Below, piece by piece: positions 26,892 through 36,610 of a stretch of DNA of 64,000 nucleotides (within the stretch, counting starts at the first letter, position 1; every line of letters starts with the position of its first letter). Both the position numbers and the translations under genes were made by a program. The notes under the pieces were generated by a model that saw nothing but the letters and a program-made list of their open reading frames with translations, was not told the DNA's origin and ran no database searches. The stretch comes from JAWWPG01 sp963820035 (GTDB taxonomy: Bacteria; Actinomycetota; Actinomycetes; Propionibacteriales; Nocardioidaceae): NCBI GenBank assembly GCA_963820035.1, contig CAWFYK010000001.1:372001-436000 (forward strand). Direction: 5' to 3'.

Positions 26892-28829
26892 GTGAGGGCA
26901 CTCCGTCTCCGCCCTGTTCCGAGCGCAGCACTTGCGTTGGTCTCGATGCTCGAGGTCGCCGCGGTCGTGCTCTCCTGGGCGCGGGAGCCCGCGTGGGACA
27001 CCCTCATCTACGCGGTCAATACGCTGGTGCTCGCGGGGGTCGGCGCGCTCGTCGCGTCCAGGCAGCCGCGCAACCCGATCGGCTGGCTGGTCCTGGGAGC
27101 GGCGGTGGTCAGCTCCTTCGCCGATCTCGCCCAAGGCTGGGCTCTGCGCGGCTGGCCAGGGGCTGACGTCGCGGAGACCTTCGCCAACACGAGCACGATC
27201 CCCCAGGCGGCTGCGACCGTCGTCTGCTTCCTCCTGTTCCCGTCCGGCACGCTGATGGCACCGGCATGGCGAGCCGTGGGCGCGGCCGCAGTGCTCGGGG
27301 CCGCGCTGGCCGTACCGGCGTTCGTCCTCGCCCCCGAGGCGGGAAGCTACTTCGTCGGCGGTGTGAACCCCTACGCCGCCGACGGTTCGCAGTGGTGGAT
27401 GCTGTACGTCGTCGCGCTGGCTGTCGTGCTCGGGTCATTCGCGCTCTCGGTTGTCGCGCTGGGTCTGCGGTTCCGTCGCTCGGTCGGGGACGAGCGGCAG
27501 CAGATGAAGTGGTTGGCCCTCGCTGCCGGCATCGCAGCCGTAGTGATGCCCGCCGGTGTCTTGCTGTGGAACGCCGTGCCGGCCGTGCGGATCGCGGTCG
27601 CGGTGGCTGCCACGTTGATGCCGGTGGCGATGGGCGCGGGCATCTTGCGTTACCGGCTCTTCGACATCGACGTCGTGATCAGCCGCACGGTCGTCTACGC
27701 GACCATCACGGCCCTGCTGACAGGAACGTACGCGGTCGTGGCCATCACTGTCGGCGCTGTCGGTGGCCGCGGCTCGATATGGGCCACTGCGGTGGTGACC
27801 CTGATCGCGGGCGTAGGTGCGCGACCTCTGCGCGATCGCCTCCAACGACTCGTAGATCGCCGGTTCAACCGGGCCAGTTACGAGGCCACCGAGCGCGTGA
27901 ACACGTTCCTCGAGGAGCTCCGCGCGGGTCGCGCCGCGCCTGAGGGGATCGAGCAGGTGCTGCGCGAGGCGGTGGGTGACCCGGCACTCGCGTTGGGGTT
28001 TCGCCTGCCAGGCGGTGACAAGTACGTCCACCTGGACGGCGACCCGATGCCGGCGGTCGGTGAGCACCTCCCCATCCGGTTGCACGGCGAGGAGGTCGGC
28101 GTCGTCGCACTCGGCTCGGCAGCGTCCCGTGCGCGGCTGCCCGAGCTGCTCCCGATCGGTGGGCTCGCTCTCGAGATCGTCCGCCTCCGCGTCGAGCTCA
28201 GGCGGCAGCTCGACGAGGTAGCCGCATCCCGTGCCCGCATCGCCCTCGCCGCCGACGAGGAACGACACCGGATCGAGCGCGACCTGCACGACGGCCATCA
28301 ACAGCGGCTCGTCTCGATCGGGCTCTCACTTCGGCACGCCCAGCACGCTCTGGATGGCACCGCGCCGAGCGTTCATGCCCTCATCCAGCGCGCCGTCGAC
28401 GAGATCACCCAGTCGATCGAGGATCTGCGCGAGCTCGCACGTGGCCTCCGACCGGCTCAGCTCGACGCCGGCCTCACGCCCGCACTCCGGGAGCTCGCAC
28501 GTCGTGCGCCTCTCCCGGTCGAGGTGCACTCATCCGCCTCGAGGTTCTCGGCCGAGATCGAGGCTGCGGCGTACTACACCGCATGCGAAGGCGTCACCAA
28601 CGCGGTGAAGCACTCTGGAGCCAGCCAGGTCACGCTTCACACGAGGTGCGAGGAGGGCCGACTGGTCCTCCTCGTAAACGACAACGGTGTCGGCGGCGCG
28701 GCCCTTGGGGTGGGGACCGGACTGACCGGCCTCCAAGATCGGGTCACGGCCCACGGCGGCACCCTCGAGATCACCAGTCCACGTGGACAAGGCACGACGT
28801 TGACGGCGGTGTTCCCGTGCGCGTCCTGA
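26892..28829 (+). CDS. Membrane-bound sensor histidine kinase (NarL/DesK-like type)
   Basis: 645 aa from GTG 26892. The N-terminal half has about eight hydrophobic segments. The HisKA_3 phosphoacceptor motif RIERDLHDGHQQRLVSIGLS lies near residue 460-480, and an HATPase domain follows (N box EGVTNAVKHSGA; G boxes DNGVGGAALGVGTGLTGLQD). Likely senses a membrane or envelope signal. Overlaps the response-regulator gene by 13 bases. Confidence 0.87.
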   Translation: MRALRLRPVPSAALALVSMLEVAAVVLSWAREPAWDTLIYAVNTLVLAGVGALVASRQPRNPIGWLVLGAAVVSSFADLAQGWALRGWPGADVAETFANTSTIPQAAATVVCFLLFPSGTLMAPAWRAVGAAAVLGAALAVPAFVLAPEAGSYFVGGVNPYAADGSQWWMLYVVALAVVLGSFALSVVALGLRFRRSVGDERQQMKWLALAAGIAAVVMPAGVLLWNAVPAVRIAVAVAATLMPVAMGAGILRYRLFDIDVVISRTVVYATITALLTGTYAVVAITVGAVGGRGSIWATAVVTLIAGVGARPLRDRLQRLVDRRFNRASYEATERVNTFLEELRAGRAAPEGIEQVLREAVGDPALALGFRLPGGDKYVHLDGDPMPAVGEHLPIRLHGEEVGVVALGSAASRARLPELLPIGGLALEIVRLRVELRRQLDEVAASRARIALAADEERHRIERDLHDGHQQRLVSIGLSLRHAQHALDGTAPSVHALIQRAVDEITQSIEDLRELARGLRPAQLDAGLTPALRELARRAPLPVEVHSSASRFSAEIEAAAYYTACEGVTNAVKHSGASQVTLHTRCEEGRLVLLVNDNGVGGAALGVGTGLTGLQDRVTAHGGTLEITSPRGQGTTLTAVFPCAS

Positions 28830-29467
28830 TCGCCGAGGACCAGGCGCTGCTCCGTGAGGGTCTGGGGATGCTCTTCGAGAACGGCGGTCACCAGGTCGTT
28901 GCGCTGCTTGCCGACGCCGAGGACATCTCCACCGTCGTCGACGCCGAGCAGCCCAACCTCGTCATCCTCGACGTACGCATGCCGCCCACGTTCACCGACG
29001 AGGGCGTTCGAGCAGCCCGAACGATCAAGACCGACCATCCCGAGACGGCGGTGCTCTTGCTGTCCCAACACATCGAGACCACCCACGCGGTCTCACTGGT
29101 CGCCCTCGGCGGCTTCGGATACCTGCTCAAGGACAGGGTCCTGGAGGTTGACGAGTTCCTCGCCACCGCCGAACGCGTGGTCGCGGGCGGATCCGCGCTG
29201 GACCCTGAAGTTGTCGCGAGCCTCGTGGCACCCACCGGCGCGGGTCCTGTCTCCAGACTCACCGAACGCGAGCGCGAGGTACTCGAGCTCATGGCACAAG
29301 GACAGACCAACGCCGCCATCGCAGCGCGTCTGGTGATCACGGAGCGCACGGTAGAGGCCCACATCGGACGCATCCTGACCAAGCTCGACATCACCGACGC
29401 CACCGGACACCGCCGAGTCCTGGCCGTCCTCCAGTACCTCCGTGAGGCCGAGGCAGCCGATCCCTAG
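28817..29467 (+). CDS. LuxR-type response regulator
   Basis: 216 aa from GTG 28817, inside the end of the kinase gene. Receiver domain with acidic pair (LIAEDQALLREG), phospho-acceptor Asp in VILDVRMPP and Lys in YLLKDRV; a C-terminal LuxR HTH (LTEREREVLELMAQGQTNAA). Cognate partner of the upstream kinase; target genes unknown, with the adjacent ABC exporter or membrane protein plausible. Bases 29468-29716 after it hold no gene I can support. Confidence 0.88.
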   Translation: MRVLIAEDQALLREGLGMLFENGGHQVVALLADAEDISTVVDAEQPNLVILDVRMPPTFTDEGVRAARTIKTDHPETAVLLLSQHIETTHAVSLVALGGFGYLLKDRVLEVDEFLATAERVVAGGSALDPEVVASLVAPTGAGPVSRLTEREREVLELMAQGQTNAAIAARLVITERTVEAHIGRILTKLDITDATGHRRVLAVLQYLREAEAADP

Positions 29468-29716
29468 ACAAGCGCTCCGCCGAGTGGGGATGGTCGCGCC
29501 CAGTCCGCCGACGACGGCCTCGTGGATCCAGACGTTTGGCCACCTGGAATCTGACCTTCGGCCGATCCTCACCTGCGCAACCTGCGTCTGGATGGGCGAT
29601 CTCGAAGTGAGCCCGGGCTGTACGGCCAGAGGTACGGAGCCGGGAGCCATGTGTGGCCTGCGGCGGGACCTGAGACCGCGGCGGTCTGCGAGCGTCGGAT
29701 CCGGCTTGCGCTGAGG

Positions 29717-29942
29717 GCTCACTTTGGGCGCGGTTTGGATCGCAAGCAGCCGCAGGCCTGTGCCGAGGGGATCAATGTCCCATCACGGCATCGCCGCAGG
29801 TCAACGGCTAGTTTCCTCTGATGAACGCAGTTGTCGGCAAAGGATCGCGTTCACGCTCAACCCGATGTGCGCCTTCCCGATGACGCACCACGTCGAATGC
29901 GTCGCGCTGCTGGAGAAAACCGGCTCTGACCTGCGGCCGTGA
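29717..29942 (+). repeat. Methyltransferase-3'-end repeat, copy 2 (att-like)
   Basis: About 220-bp element. It opens with CACTTTGGGCGC followed by TTTGGATCGC, continues with GCCGCAGGTCAACGGCTAG and ATGAACGCAGTTGTCGGC, and ends in a frame encoding FPMTHHVECVALLEKTGSD and a stop at 29940-29942. The last 30 or so codons are homologous to the 3' end of the intact RNA methyltransferase gene at 22857-24113. The upstream part is shared with copies 3 and 4 but not with that gene. Interpreted as an attachment-site remnant at the junction of two integrated modules. Confidence 0.75.
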
Positions 29943-30186
29943 GACGGATTGCCCCGAGTTTGGTTGTCTGATCTGACCGATGCCAGAGCTGTGACGGGGT
30001 GGGACGGTGCACTTGTCCAGTCCCGTCAACGTGTCTATTCGATTCGCGGCCTGGCTAAACTGGCATCACATAGACGATCGTGAGGGGTGGTTTCGGTACC
30101 CGCATGCAGACCGACCTCCGGTTGACGGGGGAGCGATGACGCAGCACGGGCCCGAAGTTTTGCTCGACGACGACATGGAAGCGGTC

Positions 30187-30268
30187 GTTCTTGCCTACCG
30201 CAACGCCCTCGCGATGCTGCCAGGCCCGGATGAACGTCTCCTGGGCAGCTTCCTCCGAGTCCTGGAGC
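30187..30268 (-). pseudogene. Remnant of an ECF sigma-factor region 2
   Basis: On the minus strand the translation contains DSEEAAQETFIRAWQHREG, which matches the conserved region-2 helix of ECF sigma factors. Nothing sigma-like continues on either side. It is cut at about 30268, where a plus-strand DUF4386 fragment begins. Bases 29943-30186 hold no gene I recognise; arms TGACGGG (29992) and CCCGTCA (30022) form a small hairpin. Confidence 0.4.
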
Positions 30269-30500
30269 GATGGCCGCCGGAGTCGCGTACGTCCTGGACA
30301 CCGTCGCCCACCTCGTACTGGCCGACTACGAGGCCTCGGCCGACCTGTTCCTCGCCCTCGTCGCGGTGCCGTCGGTAGTCGGCGAGATGAGCTTCGCGGT
30401 CTGGCTGCTGCTCCTGGCCACCGGCCGGCGTGCGGCCCCGACCACACCTGTCGACCAGGCCAGCGAGAACAGCATGGCCTCGGTCGGGCATCTGTCGTGA
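30269..30500 (+). pseudogene. 3' fragment of a DUF4386-family membrane protein gene
   Basis: Encodes AGVAYVLDTVAHLVLADYEA then FLALVAVPSVVGEMSFAVWLL, the last two transmembrane segments of a DUF4386 protein (full proteins are about 220-240 aa). The 5' two thirds are missing and replaced by the sigma-factor remnant. A similar fragment occurs at 36611-36831. Confidence 0.6.
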
Positions 30501-30579
30501 GTCCCGCCCCGACGATCCCGGCCGAGCCTGTACCTCGGCCCGGATGGGGCGGGCGCATGAGCCTGGAGAGGATGGCCGA

Positions 30580-32034
30580 GTGCGGACACTTGTCACACTG
30601 ACCGCCCTTGGCCTGAGCGTTGTCCTGCCCATGAGCGCGCCGGGCGGCTCGATCGACGATGTCATCGACAGGGAGATGCCTGCTTCAGGCGCACCCGGTC
30701 TGGCCTATGCCGTGGTGGTCGACGGGGAGATCACGTCGGCCGGAGCGCGAGGTGTCGTCAGGCTCGGCGGCGAGAAGGCCGTCACGCCGGACACCCCGTT
30801 CCTCACGGGCTCGATCTCCAAGAGCTTCACCGCACTCTCCGTCATGCAGCTGGTCGAGGCAGGCAAGGTCCAGCTGGACGCCGAGGTGTCCCAGTATCTC
30901 GACGTCTTCTCGAACCGGGCCGCCGGCGACATCACCGTCCGTCAGCTCCTCAGCCACACCAGTGGCTATTCCACACTGCAGGGAAACGCGTCCCACACTG
31001 ACAGCACCGGCGGGACGGACGAGCTGGCGCGCCGCGTCGACCAGCTTGCAGAAGTCAGTCCGGCCCACGCACCCGACGAGGAGTGGGGGTACTCGAACAC
31101 GAACTACCAGATCCTGGGCCGCGTGGTCGAGGTGGTAAGCGGGAAGGACTACCAGACCTACGTCGCAGAGAACGTCCTCGAACCGATCGGCATGAAGAAC
31201 AGTTTCGTCGCCGACGGTGAGGTCCATCCATCCATGGCGACCGGGCACAGACCATGGTTCGGCACCAAGAAGCCGCTTCCCGAGAACAGGACGCAGCGCA
31301 GCACGGCCCCGCAAGGGGGGATCGTCGCGAGCGCCAACGATCTGGCGCGCTACCTGCAGACGATGATGAACGGCCACGACGATGTGCTGAGCGCAGACGG
31401 CAAGTCCCTGATGATCCGGCCGGCCAGCGCAGGATCGCCCTTCTACGGCCTGGGCTGGTTCGTGGACTCCGGCAACGGGACCGTCTGGCACTCCGGAACG
31501 AGCCCGGGCTATGAAACGCTCGCCACGATGATGCCCTCCGAGAAGAAGGGCGTCGTCGTGCTCGTCAACGCGGGCAGCGGAATCGGGTTCGGTGAGACGA
31601 CCCAGCTCCGCAACGGCATCACCGCCGCGGCGTTGGGCCTCGACTACGACGGCGAAGGGTCGCGGCTCTCCCAGAAGGCCCTGTTCATCTCCCTGGTGCT
31701 CGCTCCGTTCGTCTACGCGCTCAGCATGATCTGGGCGTGGCGGCACCGTGTCGACATTCGCGCCAAGTCGGGCGTCTTCGGCCTCTTCAGCTTGTGGTTC
31801 CCGCTAGGCACCACGCTTGCCGCAGCGTGGGTCATCCTGCACCTGGTGCCGAACCTGTTCGGCACACCGCTGGCCAACATCAGACTGTTCCAGCCCGACC
31901 TCGGTATCGCGCTCATCGCCACAGCAGTGACGGGCGTCCTGTGGGCCGTATTCAGGCTCGCGGTCGCCTACACCGGCAGCACGGGTCGTGCCTGGCGAGC
32001 GGGTGGCATTCGGGGAGATAGGACCCAGACTTGA
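30580..32034 (+). CDS. Beta-lactamase-family serine hydrolase with C-terminal membrane domain
   Basis: 484 aa from GTG 30580, with GGAGAGG upstream. N-terminal signal segment (LVTLTALGLSVVLPMSAPGG), then a class C beta-lactamase/DD-peptidase fold: SxxK as SISK in LTGSISKSFTALSVMQL, YxN as YSN in WGYSNTNYQILG, and HSGTSPG as the third motif. After about residue 355 three transmembrane helices follow. Family members are peptidases or esterases rather than proven antibiotic-resistance enzymes; the membrane tail suggests an envelope substrate. Confidence 0.85.
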   Translation: MRTLVTLTALGLSVVLPMSAPGGSIDDVIDREMPASGAPGLAYAVVVDGEITSAGARGVVRLGGEKAVTPDTPFLTGSISKSFTALSVMQLVEAGKVQLDAEVSQYLDVFSNRAAGDITVRQLLSHTSGYSTLQGNASHTDSTGGTDELARRVDQLAEVSPAHAPDEEWGYSNTNYQILGRVVEVVSGKDYQTYVAENVLEPIGMKNSFVADGEVHPSMATGHRPWFGTKKPLPENRTQRSTAPQGGIVASANDLARYLQTMMNGHDDVLSADGKSLMIRPASAGSPFYGLGWFVDSGNGTVWHSGTSPGYETLATMMPSEKKGVVVLVNAGSGIGFGETTQLRNGITAAALGLDYDGEGSRLSQKALFISLVLAPFVYALSMIWAWRHRVDIRAKSGVFGLFSLWFPLGTTLAAAWVILHLVPNLFGTPLANIRLFQPDLGIALIATAVTGVLWAVFRLAVAYTGSTGRAWRAGGIRGDRTQT

Positions 32035-32126
32035 CTGAGCCGATCTGCTCCCTTGGACGCCTGAACCCGATTCCGCCGAGGATCCAGAGGATCCCAGTCA
32101 TGGGCGGCGCAGCCCGCTGGTCCTGG

Positions 32127-32948
32127 CTACCCGTCGCGGACCAGCCATCGTGCCCAGAGCGCGACGGTTGGTACCAAGAAGACCAGGACGCCCACCGCTA
32201 GGATCCAACTTGCGCCAGGTGTTTCCCGCCGCAGCATCTCGACTGCCATGAGGAGCAGGGCTGCGAGCAGCCAGGTCATGAAGCCGAGCATCCCCACGGC
32301 GGCCGCATCTGTGGCAGGAGACGGTGATCGCTGGAGGAGGCCGGTGACGACCGCAAGTGGAATGACCACCCCGAGGTCGAGATACTTGATCAGCCAGAAG
32401 AGCGCGGTGGCCGTCTCGTACTCCCCTGTAGGGCCGTCGCGGTAGTACCCAGCCAACTGCCCCAGCCACAGCAGTGCCACGACTGCACCGATCCCGATCA
32501 GCAGCCAACTGGTCGCGTGTCGCGGACCGGCGAGGTGCGCGGACGTCGTCAGCATCCGAAAGGACGTCACCAGCAGCGACACGGCTACCGCTGTCGTGGC
32601 CGCATACAGCAGGAACGCCTTCTCGACGTTGCCGGGATAGCGGTCGAACTCCTGACCGGCGACCACGGTGGCGAACGTGTACACGATGTAGCCCGCCGCT
32701 CCGACTGCGACGGCAGGCGCCCACTGCCGCCCCAGCCACCAAGCCGGCGCCGAAGTCAGCAGGCCGACCGCGACGATCAGGGTCACGATCTCACCGCCGA
32801 CGTACTGAACAAGCGCGTCGTCGGACATGTGAAAGCGGATGCGCCCGGTCACCAACGGACCCAGGATGGTCGCAGTGACGAGAAGAACGCCGAGGACCGC
32901 TGAGAGCAAGGCCCCGGAAATCTCGGCTGTACGACTGACGCTGCCCAT
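32127..32948 (-). CDS. Polytopic membrane protein, unknown function
   Basis: 273 aa from ATG 32948 (the frame is open to 33086 but without membrane or start features). About seven hydrophobic segments, for example ALLSAVLGVLLVTATILGP, GGEIVTLIVAVGLLTSAP, WLLIGIGAVVALLWLGQLAG and TWLLAALLLMAVEML. No family recognised. Convergent with the serine hydrolase gene. Confidence 0.6.
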   Translation of the reverse strand: MGSVSRTAEISGALLSAVLGVLLVTATILGPLVTGRIRFHMSDDALVQYVGGEIVTLIVAVGLLTSAPAWWLGRQWAPAVAVGAAGYIVYTFATVVAGQEFDRYPGNVEKAFLLYAATTAVAVSLLVTSFRMLTTSAHLAGPRHATSWLLIGIGAVVALLWLGQLAGYYRDGPTGEYETATALFWLIKYLDLGVVIPLAVVTGLLQRSPSPATDAAAVGMLGFMTWLLAALLLMAVEMLRRETPGASWILAVGVLVFLVPTVALWARWLVRDG

Positions 32949-33431
32949 GCTCACGTTCTTGGTCCCTAGCCTCGCTTCGATAGAAATCGACCACCTCCGA
33001 CGTGTGTCAATCCCTATCTTCGGCAGGAGCATCACAGGTCGCAAGAGCCTCCTGCGTCCCGACGCAGACAAGAGGAGCTCGGTCATAGCGATGCATCGCT
33101 CCGGCCCACGGCAGACCCTTATGGTGGGCGGCTCATGGGTGATCTGGCCGAGCCTGATCGGATCGGCCGTTGGTCCGGCCCCGCCTACAGACGCGAGGGG
33201 CTGTCGTCGGCCGCAGCACTTCAGAGGCGTACCAGACCGCTGCCGCGAGAGACATCAGCCGCTGAAAGATCCCCAGACGGAGGTGGACATGAGCAGCGGA
33301 ACCGTGCTGGCGACGACCAGGCAACTAGGTCGCCCCCCATGCTGAACCGGGTCCGCGGGCCGTGCAGCACGAACGTGGTCGCCACGCCGACGATGAAGGG
33401 TCAACGTCAGCGTGGACGTCCGGGGCTGGAC
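32949..33431. other. Intergenic stretch without recognisable gene
   Basis: About 480 bases between a minus-strand membrane-protein gene and the end of a minus-strand response-regulator gene. Frames here show no protein-like codon pattern that I trust and no clear repeat or hairpin. It may contain degraded coding sequence. Confidence 0.5.
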
Positions 33432-34088
33432 CTAGGGTTCGACCAAGCCAGTTCGGATGGCGTAACGCGTGACCTGGACACGATCGTTCATGTTGAGCTT
33501 CTCCAGGACGTTGGTCCGGTGCCGGTCCACCGTCTTGAGGCTGATGCACAACATGTCAGCGATCTCCTGGGAGTTGTGCCCCTCCGCGATGAGCTTGACG
33601 ACCTCGGTCTCTCGAGGGGTGAGCGGTCCGGCCCCCGTGACCTGGCCTTGGTCGACCAATGTGAGGTATCTGCGCACGAGGGCACCGAGCGCACTGGGGT
33701 ATATGAAGGGCGCTCCGCGGAGAGCGGCTCGGCACCCTTCGATGATGTCCTGGTCGACCTGACGCTTGAGCACGTAGCCCGCCGCACCCGCGGCGATCGC
33801 CTCGAAGAAGTACTGCTCGCGGTCGTACATCGAGAGGATGAGGATCGGAAGTTCACGCCCTCGCCGGATCTCTCGCGTGGCCTGCAAGCCGGTCATGCCC
33901 GGCATGGCGATGTCGAGGATGGCGAGATCGAGGTCCTCACTGAGGCCCAACTGCAGTGCTTGTCGTCCGTCTTCAGCTTGGGCCACGACCTCGAGATCCG
34001 GTTCTCGATCGATCAGTGCTTTGAGTCCTGCCCGGACCACGGCGTGGTCGTCGGCGATCAGCACTCGCGCCACGCCGTTACCGGTCAT
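33432..34088 (-). CDS. LuxR/NarL-type response regulator
   Basis: 218 aa. Receiver: RVLIADDHAVVRAGLKAL, phospho-Asp in AILDIAMPGMTG, Lys in YVLKRQV; LuxR HTH: LTPRETEVVKLIAEGHNSQE and ISLKTVDRHRTNVLEKL. ATG at 34088 overlaps the end of the histidine kinase gene by one base, so translation is coupled. Second two-component system of the zone, on the opposite strand to the first. Confidence 0.88.
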   Translation of the reverse strand: MTGNGVARVLIADDHAVVRAGLKALIDREPDLEVVAQAEDGRQALQLGLSEDLDLAILDIAMPGMTGLQATREIRRGRELPILILSMYDREQYFFEAIAAGAAGYVLKRQVDQDIIEGCRAALRGAPFIYPSALGALVRRYLTLVDQGQVTGAGPLTPRETEVVKLIAEGHNSQEIADMLCISLKTVDRHRTNVLEKLNMNDRVQVTRYAIRTGLVEP

Positions 34089-35140
34089 CAGCCGGCAAGC
34101 GTGCCGAGGTCTGTGCAGTCCAGCCTCACGGTGGTGCCCCGCCTTCCAGGTCGTCGGGCAACAGCGGCTGGGCCGATGTGTAGCCGGCCTCCGACCAGGA
34201 GCGCTCGCTCGCGCATGCCGCGGATGCCGGGGCCCTCCGAGGCGGGGACGGAGAAGCCGGTGCCGTCATCGATCACGCGTAGTGTCAGCCGGTCTGCGGC
34301 TGCTTCGAGTGCAAGCGCGATGCGGGCGGCACCTGAGTGCCGTACCGCGTTGGTCAGGGCTTCTTGCGCGACGCGGTAGACGACCAGTTCCAGGTCCGGA
34401 GCAAGGGGCGGCAGCTCCTCGGGGATTGTCTTCTCGATTCGCGCGGTCGTTTCGCCCATGCTCTCGGTTAGGGCGTCGACAGCGCTGAGGAGACCGAGAT
34501 CGTCCAGGAGGGCGGGGCGCAGCTGCCAGGCGAGTGCACCGACCTCGTCCAAGGTTGCACGCTGCTGCTCCTGGATGGACTCGACCTCGCCCTTGAGGGG
34601 CTCAGGGAGATCCTCTGCCAGTCGCTGCAGCTGCAGCAGTGTTCCGGTCAGGCGTTGACCGATCTCGTCGTGCAGTTCACGCCCGATCCGGCGACGCTCA
34701 CCCTCGATGGCGTTGAGCGTCCGGCGCGCGCTCGTACGCCGTTCGTTCTGCAGGCGTTCCAGCATCGTGTTGAAGCCGGCGATGAGCGCCTTGGCTTCAG
34801 GGCCGCCGATTTCTGGCAGGTGTTCTTCGGGCTTGAGCACGTCGATGGTCTCCATGCGGCGTACCACGGCTCGCAGTCCACGGAAGTTGATCCGCAGTAC
34901 CACGGCGTTCGCGACCGCGATGACCACGGCGCCCACAGCCAGCACCAGCCCCTGCTCGGTCGCGATCGGGAAGGACACCGTCGCGGGTGTGACCACCAGG
35001 CCCAGGACGGCCAGGAGTAGCACGCTGCTGTTGACCAGGACCACCCGTGCGTAGAGGGAGAGGTTCCACCATGCCGGGCGCACCCGGTCTGATTGGTGCC
35101 CTTCTATGCCCGTTGCCGGGCGGATCAGTGAAGCGGCCAT
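34088..35140 (-). CDS. Sensor histidine kinase with HAMP-like linker
   Basis: 350 aa from ATG 35140 (MAASLIRPATG); the frame is open further upstream, but that extension is Arg-rich and not protein-like. Two N-terminal transmembrane segments (VVLVNSSVLLLAVLGLVV and GLVLAVGAVVIAVANAVVL), a HAMP-like linker (RRMETIDVLKPEEHLPEIGG), the HisKA_3 motif RRIGRELHDEIGQRLTG and an HATPase domain (EALTNAVRHSGAA; DDGTGF; GPGIRGMRERA). Partner of the response regulator downstream. Confidence 0.87.
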   Translation of the reverse strand: MAASLIRPATGIEGHQSDRVRPAWWNLSLYARVVLVNSSVLLLAVLGLVVTPATVSFPIATEQGLVLAVGAVVIAVANAVVLRINFRGLRAVVRRMETIDVLKPEEHLPEIGGPEAKALIAGFNTMLERLQNERRTSARRTLNAIEGERRRIGRELHDEIGQRLTGTLLQLQRLAEDLPEPLKGEVESIQEQQRATLDEVGALAWQLRPALLDDLGLLSAVDALTESMGETTARIEKTIPEELPPLAPDLELVVYRVAQEALTNAVRHSGAARIALALEAAADRLTLRVIDDGTGFSVPASEGPGIRGMRERALLVGGRLHIGPAAVARRPGRRGTTVRLDCTDLGTLAG

Positions 35141-35336
35141 AGTCCAGCCTCGCTCACCCCATGGCCCCACGCAATGCGGTGCACACCCCATGCGTGCGCG
35201 CGCCATCGCGAACACGCGCCGCGCGAAATTTGGGGTGGCGCCCCGATGGGCAAGCCCACGCATGGTCTTCAAGACTCGGACATGCGCGGCTTTGCGCCGT
35301 CGCGATCGGCATCGGAATCGGAATCGGAGGGATCTC

Positions 35337-36080
35337 GTGACCCGTTCAGAACTGACTGAGACCGCAATGGGGATGGCTAGGCGTGGGAGGGCGTCGACGG
35401 CCCGCCCTCGCGCCTCCGTACGAGCCGGTGGCTGGGCCTCGCTGGTGGAGGCATTCACCTACGTGGTCGGCTTCGGGGTCGCGGCCGCCTACCTGGCACC
35501 TGCGGGCTTCACCGACGCGCAGGACGATCCGGCCGAGTCGCTGGCCTTCCTGCTCGACCACCAGGCCGTCCTGTACGCGTGGTACGCGGTGCTCTACCTG
35601 GTCGCGGGAGTGGCCCTGGTGGTGCTCGTCCTCGGCATCCATGACCGCCTCGAGGACCGCACTCCGACTCTCGCCCGGACCACCACCGCATTCGGGCTGA
35701 TCTGGGCGGGATTGCTGTTGGCCAGTGGGATGGTCGCGCTGGTCGGCCAGCGCGCCGCCGTCGAGCTCGCCGCCACCGACCGCGCCGAGGCGGTCTCCAC
35801 TTGGTCGGCGGTCAGTGTCGTCCAAGACGCTCTCGGCGGCGGCATCGAGATCGTCGGCGCGCTGTGGGTGCTGCTGGCCAGCATCGCCGCTCTCCGTAGC
35901 TCGGCGCTGCCGCGGGGACTTGTGGTGCTCGGTGTCGTCGTCGGCGTCGCCGGCACGGTGACCCTCGTTCCACAGTTGGCCGAGGCAGCCGCTCTCTTCG
36001 GGCTCGGCTTCATCGCCTGGTTCATCTGGGCCGGCCTCGTCCTCCTCCGCGACGACCGCCCGGTCGGGAGCGCAGGATGA
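35337..36080 (+). CDS. DUF4386-like membrane protein
   Basis: 247 aa from GTG 35337, with GGAGGG six to seven bases upstream. Six hydrophobic segments in the DUF4386 arrangement: AFTYVVGFGVAAAYLAP, YAWYAVLYLVAGVALVVLVL, GLIWAGLLLASGMVALVGQ, then GIEIVGALWVLLASIAAL, GLVVLGVVVGVAGTVTLVP and LGFIAWFIWAGLVLLRD. Function of the family is unknown. It is the only full-length protein of this type in a zone that holds three fragments of related genes. Confidence 0.65.
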   Translation: MTRSELTETAMGMARRGRASTARPRASVRAGGWASLVEAFTYVVGFGVAAAYLAPAGFTDAQDDPAESLAFLLDHQAVLYAWYAVLYLVAGVALVVLVLGIHDRLEDRTPTLARTTTAFGLIWAGLLLASGMVALVGQRAAVELAATDRAEAVSTWSAVSVVQDALGGGIEIVGALWVLLASIAALRSSALPRGLVVLGVVVGVAGTVTLVPQLAEAAALFGLGFIAWFIWAGLVLLRDDRPVGSAG

Positions 36081-36131
36081 CCACGCCACCGACCCGTCAG
36101 ACGGAGAACCCCGCCAACCCTCGACAGGTCT

Positions 36132-36610
36132 GCGCCGTGGGGCCTCCGGACGGCTGGGCCGCTATCTGGTGCGCCACTGCTTGGACCGCGATGTCATCGC
36201 CCGCGCCGTGATGGAGTGCGATGCGGTGCTCATCGTGCTGGTGCCGTGGGGGATGCGGACTACGCCTCGGGGACGGCGCGGGCGGTGCTCGACCTCGCGG
36301 AACCCGACGCGCGTCTGGTCTTCTCCTGCGGCTGGCACATCACCCGCGACGGCCAGGATGTCTACCCCTGGAAGCTGCGCGCGTTCGTCGCCGTCTTCGG
36401 ACGGCTCGCCAAGCTGGCACGGAAGGTCGACCTCGATGACCAGGTCGAGGCCTGCCGGAGGGTCTTCGCCAGCGACCGGCGGTGGACCGTCGTGCGGTGT
36501 AGTGATGTCGACGAGGGCGAGAGCCAGGGGCTCCCGATCTGGCGCCGCCACGTCGGTGATCCCGCCCTGGCCAGCAACCTGACCCGACGGGTGGACTTCG
36601 CCCTATTCAT
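36132..36610 (+). pseudogene. NAD(P)H-binding (atypical SDR) protein, broken
   Basis: The first frame reads GASGRLGRYLVRHCLDRDV, a nucleotide-binding start, then skips part of the fold. In the GGGGG run near 36247 the reading moves to another frame that continues GTARAVLDLAEPDARLVFS, DVYPWKLRAFVAVFGRLAKL, DLDDQVEACRRVF and RRHVGDPALASNLTRRVDF. The C-terminus is missing: at about 36610 the sequence turns into a DUF4386 fragment. Frameshift, internal loss and truncation make it non-functional. Confidence 0.65.

Noticed and set aside
29724..29942. 72-codon frame ending in the methyltransferase tail as a real small protein (likewise 54719-54943)
   Set aside because: Frame is not kept in copy 4 and the conserved part is only the gene 3' end; better explained as an attachment-site remnant.
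30580..32034. Antibiotic-resistance beta-lactamase
   Set aside because: SxxK, YxN and HSG motifs are common to many peptidases and esterases, and the membrane tail is unlike resistance enzymes.
35270..35336. ATCGG-rich short direct repeat upstream of the membrane-protein gene as a regulatory array
   Set aside because: Only three imperfect 6-bp units that lead straight into a good ribosome binding site; too short to defend.
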